From Candidatus Aminicenantota bacterium (GTDB taxonomy: Bacteria > Acidobacteriota > Aminicenantia > UBA2199): a DNA stretch of 32,262 bases. Positions 1-7,979 of the stretch are shown here, in pieces. The stretch lies in the NCBI GenBank assembly GCA_029938635.1, contig JAOZUQ010000029.1, forward strand, positions 1-32,262, in the 5' to 3' direction. Both the position numbers and the translations under genes were made by a program. The notes under the pieces are model-generated. The model made no database searches and was not told the origin of the DNA. It saw only the letters and a list, made by a program, of their open reading frames with translations. Position 1 is the first letter of the stretch; every line of letters begins with the position of its first letter.

Positions 1-598
1 ATCTTAAATAGTCAGATAGATCAGTTATTATCTCCCTTGCTTCCTCTTTATCATAATCAATTAATGCCATTATGGTATTAAGAGCATTAAAAAGAAAATG
101 GGGATTTAACTGATAAGATAACATCTCCAGTTTTGCCTCTCTTGCCAGGTTTTTTGCCTCTTCAGTTTTAAGTTTTTCATCATCCTTCTCTTTTAATAAT
201 TTAAGAACAAAAAAAAGTCCTAAGAAAGGGACTAAAGTAAATATATTCATCGCACTTCCTAAAATAAATCCTCCGAAAGTAATATTAAATTTTTGAAAAT
301 AAAAATAAGTATGGATTCCGATAAATATATTAATAATGCATGATGAGACAAGTAATGCTAAAACTAAGATTAAAATTCTTTTTTTATTTAAAGATTTATT
401 ATAGAAATATTTCTTAAATAAATAAAATAGAAAAATTGTAAAAATCGAAAACACAATAAACTGATAAATTCCAGATCCAATTATATAATTTAGTAAATCA
501 GGACTTTTATAAATAAAAACGATTGCTCGTATTATTAAATAGACCAGCCACATAAAAACAACAAAAACCGATGATATAAAAAAATCTCTGTTCTTCAT
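1..598 (-). CDS. LytS-type sensor histidine kinase, 3' end outside window
   Basis: The reading frame starts at ATG 598-596 and runs off the left edge of the window, so only the first 199 residues are present. They hold four or five hydrophobic segments (about residues 8-28, 37-60, 72-97 and 105-130) and then a short charged helix. The last part reads LSYQLNPHFLFNALNTI, the phosphoacceptor-histidine motif of the His_kinase family (PF06580) found in LytS/YehU-type kinases; the ATPase domain lies beyond the edge. Such kinases normally phosphorylate a LytTR-type response regulator, which may be the next gene outside the window. No clear Shine-Dalgarno sequence precedes the ATG. The family call is firm because the motif is diagnostic; the signal sensed is unknown. 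Confidence 0.85.
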   Translation of the reverse strand, partial: MKNRDFFISSVFVVFMWLVYLIIRAIVFIYKSPDLLNYIIGSGIYQFIVFSIFTIFLFYLFKKYFYNKSLNKKRILILVLALLVSSCIINIFIGIHTYFYFQKFNITFGGFILGSAMNIFTLVPFLGLFFVLKLLKEKDDEKLKTEEAKNLAREAKLEMLSYQLNPHFLFNALNTIMALIDYDKEEAREIITDLSDYLR

Positions 599-711
599 TA
601 CTATTCAATAATAACATGTTATCCAGGAAACTAAAAAACCGTTTAATCTTTGTTCGATTCTTACTGACACATGAAGTTAAAAATGCGCTACGTCCCTCAT
701 AAAGATATAAA

Positions 712-733
712 GGCCGCCCCGGAAGGAGCGGCC
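712..733 (-). terminator. intrinsic terminator of the TonB-dependent receptor gene
   Basis: A 9-bp GC-rich stem (712-720 with 725-733) closes a 4-nt loop. On the minus-strand RNA all pairs form, with one G-U wobble that would be a C-A mismatch on the plus strand, so the hairpin is built for minus-strand transcription. It is followed by a broken T-rich tract (TTTATATCTTTAT). It sits 27 nt past the stop codon of the receptor gene. Confidence 0.7.
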
Positions 734-759
734 CGTATATTTAATATCGTTCTGAGATA

Positions 760-3639
760 TTAAAAGTTAACTCTTACTCCGAACTGGAATATCCCGGGAT
801 TAAGTACCCTGAGAATATCACCCTGACTACTTCCGAGAACAGCATTAACTTTTAGTGTTGTGGCGTTATTGGTAATATTGTACCCGTCAACAAACACTGT
901 AGTTGTAACTGTGTCTGACACCTCGAATGTTTTTTCCAATCCGAGGTTCAGCATCCAGAATGTCGGCAGCCTGTCGTCACCGATCTTCTTGTCCGGTTCA
1001 TATATCTGATCCCATCCCAGGCCCGGCCTGTAGTACTCTTCATAATAAGGAATTACGTACCCCTCTCTGGCTGTGAAAACAGCTGTAAGGTTAAGCCCCC
1101 ACGGGAGCTTATACAATCCGGCAAGTTTGAACTGCCACCTGGCATTAATGAATATATCGGTTAAACCCGATCCGCCAGCTTCCGGTGCAACTGCCCCGCC
1201 ATCAAAGAAGTCAAAATTTGTAAGGTCTGTTCCATAATAGTTGTCAAAATATTCTGATTTAGTCCTTGCTTCCTTCCAGTCAGCATAGGAGAATGATGCA
1301 TCCAGCATCCACTTATCTGAGAACTTCTTGGTTACTGCAAATTGAATCGATGTATACTTATCACTATAGTCAGAACTGTGGTTTGTTAATGTGTTTCCCA
1401 GAGGCCTGGTGTATTGGAGATAATACTCTTTGGTTTTACCATTCGAAAAAGTATGTGTGCCGCCTATATACCAGTTAGCTGCGGTTTCGAGTGATCCATC
1501 CGGCATTTGTCCCCTGTACCACAGCAGATTATGCCTGTTCTTATAGAGGCCTGTCAGAGATACGACAAGGTCATTTCCAAATGCTTTCTCAAATGAAATT
1601 ATCAACTCATCAAGTAGAGGTGTATTCAGGTCCGGATCATATTTATTTCTGCTCTCTGTTGCATAAGGATCCTGTTCGTTAATATTCCAGTATAACCAGT
1701 CTTCGATATTTTCACTCCACTCACCCATCTCAACTATTCCATTTCCATTGTCATTCCAGGCAACATCGATCTCTCTTGCCCATGCGGTCCATGTATGGTC
1801 TGTTAATGTTTGTCCACTCTGCCCTCCATATCTTGCAAGAGATAATTTAACAACATTCTTTCCATCTCCAGAGATATCATAAGTAAAAGATAACCTCGGT
1901 GAAATGACCTCAAATGCCGCAGGAACATCCTTTCCAGCGATTGTAAGGTCTCCCATATATGCAGTGAATATCGGAGTGCCGTTAAATGTTAATCCCGGAA
2001 CTGTGGTCTCATTGTGCGATCCCTCCTCTTTATCATATCTGACACCAAAAGTTGCTGTCAGTTTCCCGAATGTAGCTGTATCGGACAGATAGAATGATCT
2101 CCTCTTGAATCCAAGGTTCTCAATTCCATTTGTTGTCCACCAGATCGCTTTATCAGATGTAGGGTCTCCTCTATCCCTTTGTGTCAGAGTCCTCTGGTTA
2201 GGAAAATAGATACTTGTTTGTGTGTCAGCTGTATAATAGTCAACTCCGAATCTGATCTCATGATCACCACCCATTACACCCTCAGCAAAGTAGTTACCAT
2301 TAAGTGAAAAGTTGAGTGAGTTTCTGTCTGTTCCATAATAATACATGTTCCCGTCATTGTAGAATGATGGTTTTGAATACTGCATCCTGTCCGGGCCTGT
2401 CAGAGATCCGTCCACAAGTTCACCGGCTTTTGGATCCAGTGCAAATCCACCGTCAGTATATGCAAATTTTGCAGTCAACATCAGGTTGCCTATGATCTGC
2501 TGCAAAGATCCATGCATAACAGATCCGGGTCCATACTGGTCCCAGAGAGATCCGGCACTCTGACTGGCGGCTCCATATGCAGCTCTTCCCCATTTTTTCT
2601 TGTCATCATAGGTGTAGGTAAAGTCACCCGCCGTATTACCAAACTGGACATTTAATTTTGCATAGCCTGCTGCCAGCCAGGTTGCATCCTCGGTCTGGGC
2701 AATAGTTTTGGAATGGATATCCTGGATACCCCACGAACCGAAGAACCATACCTTGTCCTTTACAATAGGGCCACCGAAGTTTATTCCGTATTGATACAAT
2801 CTTAATATACCCGGAGCTTCAAGCCCTGAATCGATCATACTCTGAGGAGTGGTCTGACTCATCTCCCAGGCTTCATCTTCAACATATAGATGGAAATCAC
2901 CTGAGTAATTGTTACCTCCCCTCTTCGTGACGAAGTTCAATTGAGTGCCGCCTGTCTGAGCAGTAATATCATTTGAACCGACTGTTACCTGGAGTTCCTC
3001 AAAAGTGTTAACATTAAGGTATGTGGGTGCCGCACCGATAGCAGACGGGTCTGTTATGTTAGCTCCGTCAACATTCCATGTTACATCCGCATCACTCCCT
3101 CCGTTACCGTAAAATCCGGACTGCTGACCGGATTCATTACCACCGACATCTTCCCTGTCAACCATCATTCCGGGAACAAGGTTAAGGATCGTCCACGGGT
3201 TCCTCGCGGTCGGAAGAGATTGGATCATCTCCTTTGATACACTTACGGAAACAGTGGTTTTCCTTGTATCTACAGCACTGGCTACACCTTTAACTTCTAT
3301 GACCTCTTTTAACTTGGTCGTTTCCATCTGAACGTTAAAAGTTTTGTTCTTACCAACAAACAGTCTTACCCCTTTCTGAATTACAGTTTTGAACCCTTCG
3401 AGTTCAAACTTTAATTCAACCATTCCCGGGGAAAGCCCCAGGAATCTGAAGTTCCCCTGTTCGGATGTAACCGTAACTTTTTCACCGACAACATCACCGG
3501 TAAGTGTTACCGCTACTCCGGGGATTGATGATCCATCAGGCAATACTACCGTTCCGTAAATGTCTGATGTCGATCCCTGTGCAAATGACAGTCCGCATAG
3601 AACTGCAACCGCCACAAGTAATGTGAATAATTTCTTCAT
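760..3639 (-). CDS. TonB-dependent outer-membrane receptor with carboxypeptidase-regulatory-like domain
   Basis: This 959-residue protein has a signal peptide (about residues 1-20, ending LSFAQG). Next comes a beta-sandwich of the CarboxypepD_reg-like type (about 25-105, with DIYGTVVLPDGSSIPGVAVTLTG-type strands), then a plug domain (about 115-240) and a long beta-barrel to the C-terminal Phe (RVNF), the usual last residue of outer-membrane barrels. The order matches Oar/SusC-like TonB-dependent receptors, which import large or scarce substrates using energy from TonB-ExbBD. No TonB box, SusD partner or transport operon is visible, so the substrate cannot be inferred. The start ATG 3639 is backed by AAGGAG about 7 nt upstream. 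The gene stands alone and ends at a terminator hairpin. Confidence 0.9.
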   Translation of the reverse strand: MKKLFTLLVAVAVLCGLSFAQGSTSDIYGTVVLPDGSSIPGVAVTLTGDVVGEKVTVTSEQGNFRFLGLSPGMVELKFELEGFKTVIQKGVRLFVGKNKTFNVQMETTKLKEVIEVKGVASAVDTRKTTVSVSVSKEMIQSLPTARNPWTILNLVPGMMVDREDVGGNESGQQSGFYGNGGSDADVTWNVDGANITDPSAIGAAPTYLNVNTFEELQVTVGSNDITAQTGGTQLNFVTKRGGNNYSGDFHLYVEDEAWEMSQTTPQSMIDSGLEAPGILRLYQYGINFGGPIVKDKVWFFGSWGIQDIHSKTIAQTEDATWLAAGYAKLNVQFGNTAGDFTYTYDDKKKWGRAAYGAASQSAGSLWDQYGPGSVMHGSLQQIIGNLMLTAKFAYTDGGFALDPKAGELVDGSLTGPDRMQYSKPSFYNDGNMYYYGTDRNSLNFSLNGNYFAEGVMGGDHEIRFGVDYYTADTQTSIYFPNQRTLTQRDRGDPTSDKAIWWTTNGIENLGFKRRSFYLSDTATFGKLTATFGVRYDKEEGSHNETTVPGLTFNGTPIFTAYMGDLTIAGKDVPAAFEVISPRLSFTYDISGDGKNVVKLSLARYGGQSGQTLTDHTWTAWAREIDVAWNDNGNGIVEMGEWSENIEDWLYWNINEQDPYATESRNKYDPDLNTPLLDELIISFEKAFGNDLVVSLTGLYKNRHNLLWYRGQMPDGSLETAANWYIGGTHTFSNGKTKEYYLQYTRPLGNTLTNHSSDYSDKYTSIQFAVTKKFSDKWMLDASFSYADWKEARTKSEYFDNYYGTDLTNFDFFDGGAVAPEAGGSGLTDIFINARWQFKLAGLYKLPWGLNLTAVFTAREGYVIPYYEEYYRPGLGWDQIYEPDKKIGDDRLPTFWMLNLGLEKTFEVSDTVTTTVFVDGYNITNNATTLKVNAVLGSSQGDILRVLNPGIFQFGVRVNF

Positions 3640-3924
3640 AATAAGTCTCCTTATTTAAGATCAGAAAAAATCTTCTGTCACCTCTTAACATTCAGTTTCC
3701 TTTCCAATAAAGAAAAATAAACATGGAGTTTTTGACATCAAACTTATATCGAGGAGAACCGGTTATACAGAAACGGGATATTACATATAAAGTCTTGATA
3801 AAATTACAAAAAAAATAATATCAGGTCAGATAATTCATATATTTGAAATATAACATCAAAAAAACGTAGCCAGGAAATCATCAATTAGAAAGTGAATTGC
3901 AATATTCTGTCTATTTTCCTGAAA
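3640..3924. other. AT-rich intergenic region without a supported gene
   Basis: The gap between the divergent receptor and flavin-reductase-like genes is 361 bp, of which the right end (3925-3969) is described separately. The left part should contain the receptor promoter, but I could not place a convincing -35/-10 pair. A loose inverted repeat CAGAA-N6-TTCTG lies at 3662-3677, just upstream of the receptor start. One 31-codon frame from ATG 3723 has no ribosome binding site and is not called. Confidence 0.5.
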
Positions 3925-3969
3925 ATAAGAACATATTCTCATGGAGTTTACCATTACAAACCATATAAT
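3925..3969 (+). promoter_or_regulatory. palindromic activator-type site A plus -10 box
   Basis: ATAAGAA-CATA-TTCTCAT (3925-3942) is an inverted repeat with one mismatch. Exactly 21 nt separate it from TATAAT (3964-3969). The hexamer 17 nt upstream of the -10 (ATGGAG) does not resemble a -35, so the promoter looks activator dependent, with the repeat centred near -42. Expected transcription start is about 3976, giving a leader of about 25 nt before the TTG start of the flavin-reductase-like gene. Two further copies of the repeat occur at 5564-5581 and 10391-10408. Confidence 0.65.
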
Positions 3970-4000
3970 ACTTATAAACGAAATTTAGAAAGGAGGAAAT

Positions 4001-4528
4001 TTGGAATTGATAAATATACCCAATAATAAACTGAGTGTGAAGATCAATGATATCTGGTACAACAAATGGTTTTTGTTAACAAGCGGCGACTTGGAGACTC
4101 AGCACTTTAACACAATGACCGTAGCATGGGGATTTTTAGGAATAATGTGGAATAAGCCTGTTGCAGCAGTTGTTGTACGTCCTGGAAGATACACTATTGA
4201 GTTTATTGAAAAGTATGAACACTTTACTCTCTCTGCTTTTGACAGACAATACAGAGATGACCTTACATTGCTGGGAACAAAATCCGGAAGAGATGGAGAC
4301 AAAATATCCGAAACCAAACTCAATCCAACTCCATCCGTTATTGTCCCTTCTCCATCCTTTAAAGAAGCAGAACTTATCATAGAGTGCAAAAAGATATATT
4401 GGGATGATTTCAAACCGGAGCATTTTCTTGACCCTTTGATAGACAAGAACTATCCAAAAAAAGATTATCACAGGATCTATTTCGGAGAGACCCTGAAAAT
4501 ATCAGGTTTAAAAAAATACCATAGCTAA
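4001..4528 (+). CDS. flavin reductase-like FMN-binding split-barrel protein
   Basis: This protein of about 175 residues has the features of the flavoredoxin/DIM6-NTAB flavin reductase family. These are a strand region near residue 20 (WFLLTSGD), the FMN-contacting stretch NTMTVAWG with a following W-N-K-P (about 33-50), and the segment RPGRYTIEFIEKYEHFTLS. It probably binds FMN and acts as a small cytoplasmic flavin or NAD(P)H-dependent oxidoreductase; substrate unknown. The start is unusual: there is no in-frame ATG, only TTG at 4001 (4 nt after a strong AGGAGG) or TTG at 4007 (10 nt after it). I use 4001 but either may be right. The gene is monocistronic and sits behind palindromic site A. 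Confidence 0.82.
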   Translation: MELINIPNNKLSVKINDIWYNKWFLLTSGDLETQHFNTMTVAWGFLGIMWNKPVAAVVVRPGRYTIEFIEKYEHFTLSAFDRQYRDDLTLLGTKSGRDGDKISETKLNPTPSVIVPSPSFKEAELIIECKKIYWDDFKPEHFLDPLIDKNYPKKDYHRIYFGETLKISGLKKYHS

Positions 4529-4615
4529 ACTCATTTGCAATTGTTTTTTTAAGTAGATAGTTTATTATCAAAAATTATATGAAAATCTATTACATCTGAT
4601 AACAATTATTTCACA

Positions 4616-5476
4616 TTACAAACTGAGGATCATTTCATATTGCCCCAGGCCCGGAGAGATATTTAAACTTTTCATAAACTTTTTTATTGGTTTATATTCT
4701 ACTATTGTATTAAGGACCTTGATCTCTTTATTTTTTGAATATTTTAATAATTCAGAAAAAAGTAGAGTAGCTAATTTCCGGTTTCTATGACTTTTTTCAA
4801 TACAAAATTGTGGTATATCTCCTGTTTCCGGTTCAACAATTCCATATCCGATTATATTCTTTTTAAAAGATATTCCGATTATTTTAAAATTGGATTCCTT
4901 TCTTTGTATCGATTCTATTGAATTCTGCCATGAAGGTACAAAATTCCAAAAGCTTCTTAAAAGTTCCCAATCCGGCTTTATATCATTCTGGAAACTATAT
5001 GAATTTGGAAGTACGCTTTGTGTGAGTTTTATATCAGAAATTTTAGAAACAAAATAGTCAAATTCCCTGACTACTGAAAATCCCGCTTTTTTATAGAGGT
5101 CAAAAGCCTTAGTGTTTGATTTTATTACTTCAAGAAGATATTGTTTTACTCCATTATCCCTTAAAACCGGGAGAGATTCATTAAAAATCTTTGTTGCCAG
5201 TCCCTTTTTTCTATACTCTTTTATAATTCCTGTACCGGTATCATATGCAGTAGGAAGGCTGTCCCATATTCCTTTCCCATTTAAAGTGAACCCTATAAGT
5301 TTACCATCATCAAAAGCACCAAAAGAAATATCCTCATTGTATCCACGCCTCTCGATCATATATTTAAGTTGTGGAAAAGTGAGATCAAAAGGTTCAACAT
5401 AATCTGAAAAGGCTCTTCTAAAACAATTGTGTATTGTCTTAATGTTTACCCCTGTTAATAATTTTATCTCAATCAA
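4616..5476 (-). CDS. tandem GNAT-family N-acetyltransferase
   Basis: This 286-residue protein has two GNAT folds. The N-terminal one (about 1-150) carries the acetyl-CoA pyrophosphate loop in EYRKKGLATKIF and the typical AFDLYKKAGF ending. The C-terminal one (about 170-286) has a second loop in SHRNRKLATLLFSELL. Two-GNAT proteins of this size acetylate small amines or protein N-termini, but neither half allows a substrate call. The start is TTG 5476, preceded by AAAGGGGGAATTA; no in-frame ATG lies nearby upstream. It converges on the flavin-reductase-like gene with 87 nt between them, and diverges from the membrane-protein gene at 5696. Confidence 0.85.
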   Translation of the reverse strand: MIEIKLLTGVNIKTIHNCFRRAFSDYVEPFDLTFPQLKYMIERRGYNEDISFGAFDDGKLIGFTLNGKGIWDSLPTAYDTGTGIIKEYRKKGLATKIFNESLPVLRDNGVKQYLLEVIKSNTKAFDLYKKAGFSVVREFDYFVSKISDIKLTQSVLPNSYSFQNDIKPDWELLRSFWNFVPSWQNSIESIQRKESNFKIIGISFKKNIIGYGIVEPETGDIPQFCIEKSHRNRKLATLLFSELLKYSKNKEIKVLNTIVEYKPIKKFMKSLNISPGLGQYEMILSL

Positions 5477-5563
5477 TAATTCCCCCTTTCACAGCAATTA
5501 CTATTTCTATCATTATATATATAATTTTTTAATAAACATGAGTATTAAATCGTTTTTTTGAAA

Positions 5564-5608
5564 ATGAGAAATTATTCTCATGAATAATTTCATTCATGAA
5601 TTTATACT
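5564..5608 (+). promoter_or_regulatory. palindromic activator-type site B plus -10 box
   Basis: ATGAGAA-ATTA-TTCTCAT (5564-5581) is a perfect 7-4-7 inverted repeat. TATACT (5603-5608) follows after 21 nt, the same gap as at site A. No -35 box is recognisable. Between repeat and -10 lies a second small palindrome, ATTCATGAAT (5592-5601), which could be an extra operator. The arrangement points rightward, to the membrane-protein gene at 5696; no -10 box at matching distance faces the GNAT gene to the left. Confidence 0.65.
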
Positions 5609-5695
5609 CTTTACACAGGGCGAATTAATTTGACTAATTATAAAATATTTGCCAAAGTGCTTAAATTGCATCATTCTATTTAGTTATAAAAAAAA

Positions 5696-6493
5696 ATGGA
5701 CACATTATTCCTGTTAAGATTAGTACTGACCTTTTTTACCGGAACAGCATGGATCTATTTCTCGATCTCCATCGGGAAAAAATTCGGAAGTAAGATCAGT
5801 GGATTCATAGCCGGATTGCCATCAACGGCTTTATTATCCTTTTTTTTCATAGGATATTCCCAATCACCGCACATTGCTTCAAGTGCTGCAACCATTTTCC
5901 CCCTGTCATATGCAATGACCGGGATGTTTCTTCTCATTTATGCAAAGTATGTTGAGAAGGGACTTTACTTCGCCTTATCAGCAGGGCTTTCTATATGGTT
6001 TTCAGGAGCTCTGATCTTAGCAATTCTGAAACCGTCAAATTATCTTCTAAATCTTTTGTTGTACTTAATTATTCTTATTTTTTTAGTTTTTGGTCTTAAA
6101 AAAATTTCAGGTTCCGGATCTAATATAAAAAAAAAGATCATATATTCATCCTCTCAAATAACGATCAGATCTCTATTCGGAGGTTTATTAATCACATTAG
6201 CTGTATTGCTCTCCAAAATAGGAGGGCCAGTATTTGGAGGAATATTTGCTGCTTTTCCAGCGATGTTCATATCAACACTTACTATTTCATACAGGTCCTA
6301 CGGAATGAGATTTTCAAAAGCATTAACAAAACCCCTGCTGCTAACAGGAATGATAACAATTGTTATTTTCTCAATAGGAGTAAGATATTTCTACGTACTA
6401 TTCGGTTTATATCTGGGAACCATTCTTTCAGTATTTTTATCTTCCATAAGTGCATTCCTGACTCTTGCTTTTATACAAAAAAAAATCAGATAA
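5696..6493 (+). CDS. polytopic inner-membrane protein with internal duplication
   Basis: A 265-residue, strongly hydrophobic protein with about nine transmembrane helices. Two halves carry related signatures: GFIAGLPSTALLSFF near residue 36 and GGIFAAFPAMFIST near residue 181. Each is a Gly-rich turn, then G/A-x-P, then a helix, so the protein seems to have arisen by duplication of a four-helix unit. The signature resembles DUF3147-type membrane proteins, but I hold that loosely. No transport motif or catalytic residue is recognisable. The ATG is preceded only by an A-run (TTATAAAAAAAA) with no Shine-Dalgarno, which is odd here and may mean weak or regulated translation. Palindromic site B lies about 115 nt upstream. 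Confidence 0.75.
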   Translation: MDTLFLLRLVLTFFTGTAWIYFSISIGKKFGSKISGFIAGLPSTALLSFFFIGYSQSPHIASSAATIFPLSYAMTGMFLLIYAKYVEKGLYFALSAGLSIWFSGALILAILKPSNYLLNLLLYLIILIFLVFGLKKISGSGSNIKKKIIYSSSQITIRSLFGGLLITLAVLLSKIGGPVFGGIFAAFPAMFISTLTISYRSYGMRFSKALTKPLLLTGMITIVIFSIGVRYFYVLFGLYLGTILSVFLSSISAFLTLAFIQKKIR

Positions 6494-6512
6494 CACTTTT
6501 CTGACCTTTCAA

Positions 6513-6863
6513 TTACCTGAGGGAAGTACTAATATCCTTAAGGAAATACTTGAGGTCCTCCTGGCTCCTGATTTTCCTTGTCTCCCTTATTTTAAACTTC
6601 TTTATCTTTTCGTTGAGGGTGGTTGGTTTAAGCCCGAGAATAAATGATGCTATCCTCTGACTTCCACCTGACACTCTTAATGCCCGGCAGATCAACTCCT
6701 TCTCAAATTCTCCCATAAAATTCTTCAGCGGAACATTCGCACTAACACAATTGCTCAAAAGATAATTTTTTATAAGTGTATCCCTTAACTTCTTAAGATC
6801 ATTTGTAGCATCTGTTGAATCCGTATCTTTAGAAAATTCATCCATTATCTTATCTGTTTTCAT
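6513..6863 (-). CDS. small Fis-type helix-turn-helix DNA-binding protein
   Basis: The C-terminal half (about residues 50-95 of 116) matches the Fis/HTH_8 fold: FEKELICRALRVSGGSQRIA, then LGLKPTTLNEKIKKF, the pattern that ends NtrC-type activators and forms the Fis protein. The N-terminal half is charged and has no AAA+ or receiver domain, so this is a stand-alone DNA-binding protein. I place the start at ATG 6863, which has AGGGA about 9 nt upstream. A longer frame from TTG 6953 would run into the preceding small gene and encode unlikely sequence. It is the last gene of the minus-strand cluster and converges on the membrane-protein gene with a 19-nt gap. Confidence 0.8.
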   Translation of the reverse strand: MKTDKIMDEFSKDTDSTDATNDLKKLRDTLIKNYLLSNCVSANVPLKNFMGEFEKELICRALRVSGGSQRIASFILGLKPTTLNEKIKKFKIRETRKIRSQEDLKYFLKDISTSLR

Positions 6864-6915
6864 TTTTATGATTCCCTGAATCTGTTTTTTACTGCCTAAA
6901 CCGCATCCGGAGAAT

Positions 6916-7116
6916 TCAAGACACTTTTTTAGAATATATAATATACTCAACAATTAAGAAGAATAACGGAAAAGTGATACTTAGAAGTATTTGAGTATCT
7001 AACCCGATAACACATTCCCCGCTTATCAAATTTAAAGACCTGAATAAGAGAAATATAATTGCTGCTAATGACAGACTTTGAAGGACCCCGAAGATCCAGA
7101 ATATTCTTGTTTTCAT
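6916..7116 (-). CDS. 66-residue two-TM membrane protein
   Basis: A short frame with ATG 7116 and a good Shine-Dalgarno (AAGGAG, 7 nt upstream). The product has two predicted membrane helices (about residues 4-24 and 43-62) joined by a short acidic loop, with a charged tail YSKKVS. It has no recognised family. It lies between a LytTR gene (57 nt upstream) and a Fis-type HTH gene (52 nt downstream). In known LytTR regulatory systems a small membrane protein holds the LytTR protein inactive, which suggests, but does not show, such a role here. The clear ribosome binding site and coding-like composition make a real gene likely. Confidence 0.68.
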   Translation of the reverse strand: MKTRIFWIFGVLQSLSLAAIIFLLFRSLNLISGECVIGLDTQILLSITFPLFFLIVEYIIYSKKVS

Positions 7117-7173
7117 TGCTACTCTCCTTGTCTAATGATTTTATAATAACTACATTTCTTGTTCTTTTTCATT

Positions 7174-7506
7174 TTAGATCCTTATGAGTTTTACCAGTCT
7201 CTCCCGGTATCTCCTACCCCACTGCAGAGTTTTATTATTATTAAGAACTATTACAAAATTGTTGTTCTCCGACTCCCTCATCTCATTTATCCTGTCAATA
7301 TTGACTATGGTAGATTTGTTCACTCGCATGAATTCGTCAGGCCCAAGTTCCTCTTCGAGGAAAATTAATGACCTCTTCACCACATAGCTTTTCTCATCAC
7401 AAAATAGCCGGCAATAGCTCCCCTCCGACTCTATGAAATTAATTTCATTCTTATTGACAAAATAATAACGTCGGCCGTTCTTAATGAGTATTTTTCCCAT
7501 AGTCAT
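7174..7506 (-). CDS. stand-alone LytTR-domain transcriptional regulator
   Basis: This 110-residue protein is almost entirely one LytTR DNA-binding domain (PF04397). It contains NEINFIESEGSYCRLFC, then the signature EFMRVNKSTIVNIDRI, and a final strand NNKTLQWGRRYRERLVKLI. It has no receiver domain, so it is not a classical phospho-response regulator. LytTR domains usually bind imperfect direct repeats. ATG 7506 lies 5 nt after the stop of the preceding GNAT gene, so translation is probably coupled; ATG 7500 is an alternative start. Its control may come from the adjacent two-TM protein or from the LytS-type kinase at the left edge of the window, but neither link is demonstrated. Confidence 0.88.
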   Translation of the reverse strand: MTMGKILIKNGRRYYFVNKNEINFIESEGSYCRLFCDEKSYVVKRSLIFLEEELGPDEFMRVNKSTIVNIDRINEMRESENNNFVIVLNNNKTLQWGRRYRERLVKLIRI

Positions 7507-7511
7507 TCAGA

Positions 7512-7979
7512 TCACGATTCCTTGAAGGATTTATAACTCTGCAGCTCCATCCCGGGAGAAGTAACATGCCTTATAACAAACCCATTCCTTTTATAAAATT
7601 CTGTTTTCCCTCTTGCACAGAATAATTGGATATCACGGATATTGTGTTTTTTACATTGATCTAAAAGAGATTTAAGGATCATTGTTCCTATTCCTCTTTT
7701 TTTAAATCCAGGATGAACGATCATATCCACGATCAACGCATGAAGTATTCCATCAGATATTATTCGGCCGAATCCTACTAATGAATTATCCTTATATGCT
7801 GCAATCATATACCAACTTGCAGAAATGGCAGAAATCAATTCATCTCTGTTTAAATTGTAATAATCATTCCATCCGGTAGTTTCAAATAGTGAAAAGAATT
7901 TATCTTTATCAGGGATCAGATTGCTGTATATGATATTTGCTTTTTCTCTATAACTGATCGGATTTGAGTTGAATTCCAT
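7512..7979 (-). CDS. GNAT-family N-acetyltransferase
   Basis: A 155-residue single-domain GNAT protein. The acetyl-CoA-binding motif is visible as HPGFKKRGIGTMILKSLL (about residues 88-106), preceded by the strand ALIVDMIV and followed by LFCARGKTEFYKRNGF, the usual end of the fold. Substrate unknown. Its ATG overlaps the stop codon of the upstream Ntn-hydrolase gene by one base (TAATG), with GAGAGGG inside that gene serving as ribosome binding site, so the two proteins are probably made in linked amounts. An acyl-amide hydrolase next to an acyltransferase may act on the same amine, but this is a guess from position. Confidence 0.87.
   Translation of the reverse strand: MEFNSNPISYREKANIIYSNLIPDKDKFFSLFETTGWNDYYNLNRDELISAISASWYMIAAYKDNSLVGFGRIISDGILHALIVDMIVHPGFKKRGIGTMILKSLLDQCKKHNIRDIQLFCARGKTEFYKRNGFVIRHVTSPGMELQSYKSFKES

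Noticed and set aside
3662-3677. CAGAA-N6-TTCTG, similar to the ATGAGAA repeat
   Set aside because: The spacer is 6 nt instead of 4, the outer bases differ, and it lies too close to the receptor start to fit the -42 arrangement.
3723-3818. 31-codon frame starting at ATG 3723 in the longest intergenic gap
   Set aside because: No ribosome binding site and no recognisable product; frames this short are common by chance in AT-rich DNA.
4529-4615. TTATCA and TGATAA in the convergent gap as a bidirectional terminator
   Set aside because: The arms are 6 bp, AT-rich and more than 20 nt apart with no adjoining T-run, so a stable hairpin is unlikely.
6864-6953. Longer N-terminus for the Fis-type protein from TTG 6953
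   Set aside because: It overlaps the end of the 66-residue gene, lacks a ribosome binding site and adds 30 residues that do not look like the rest of the protein.
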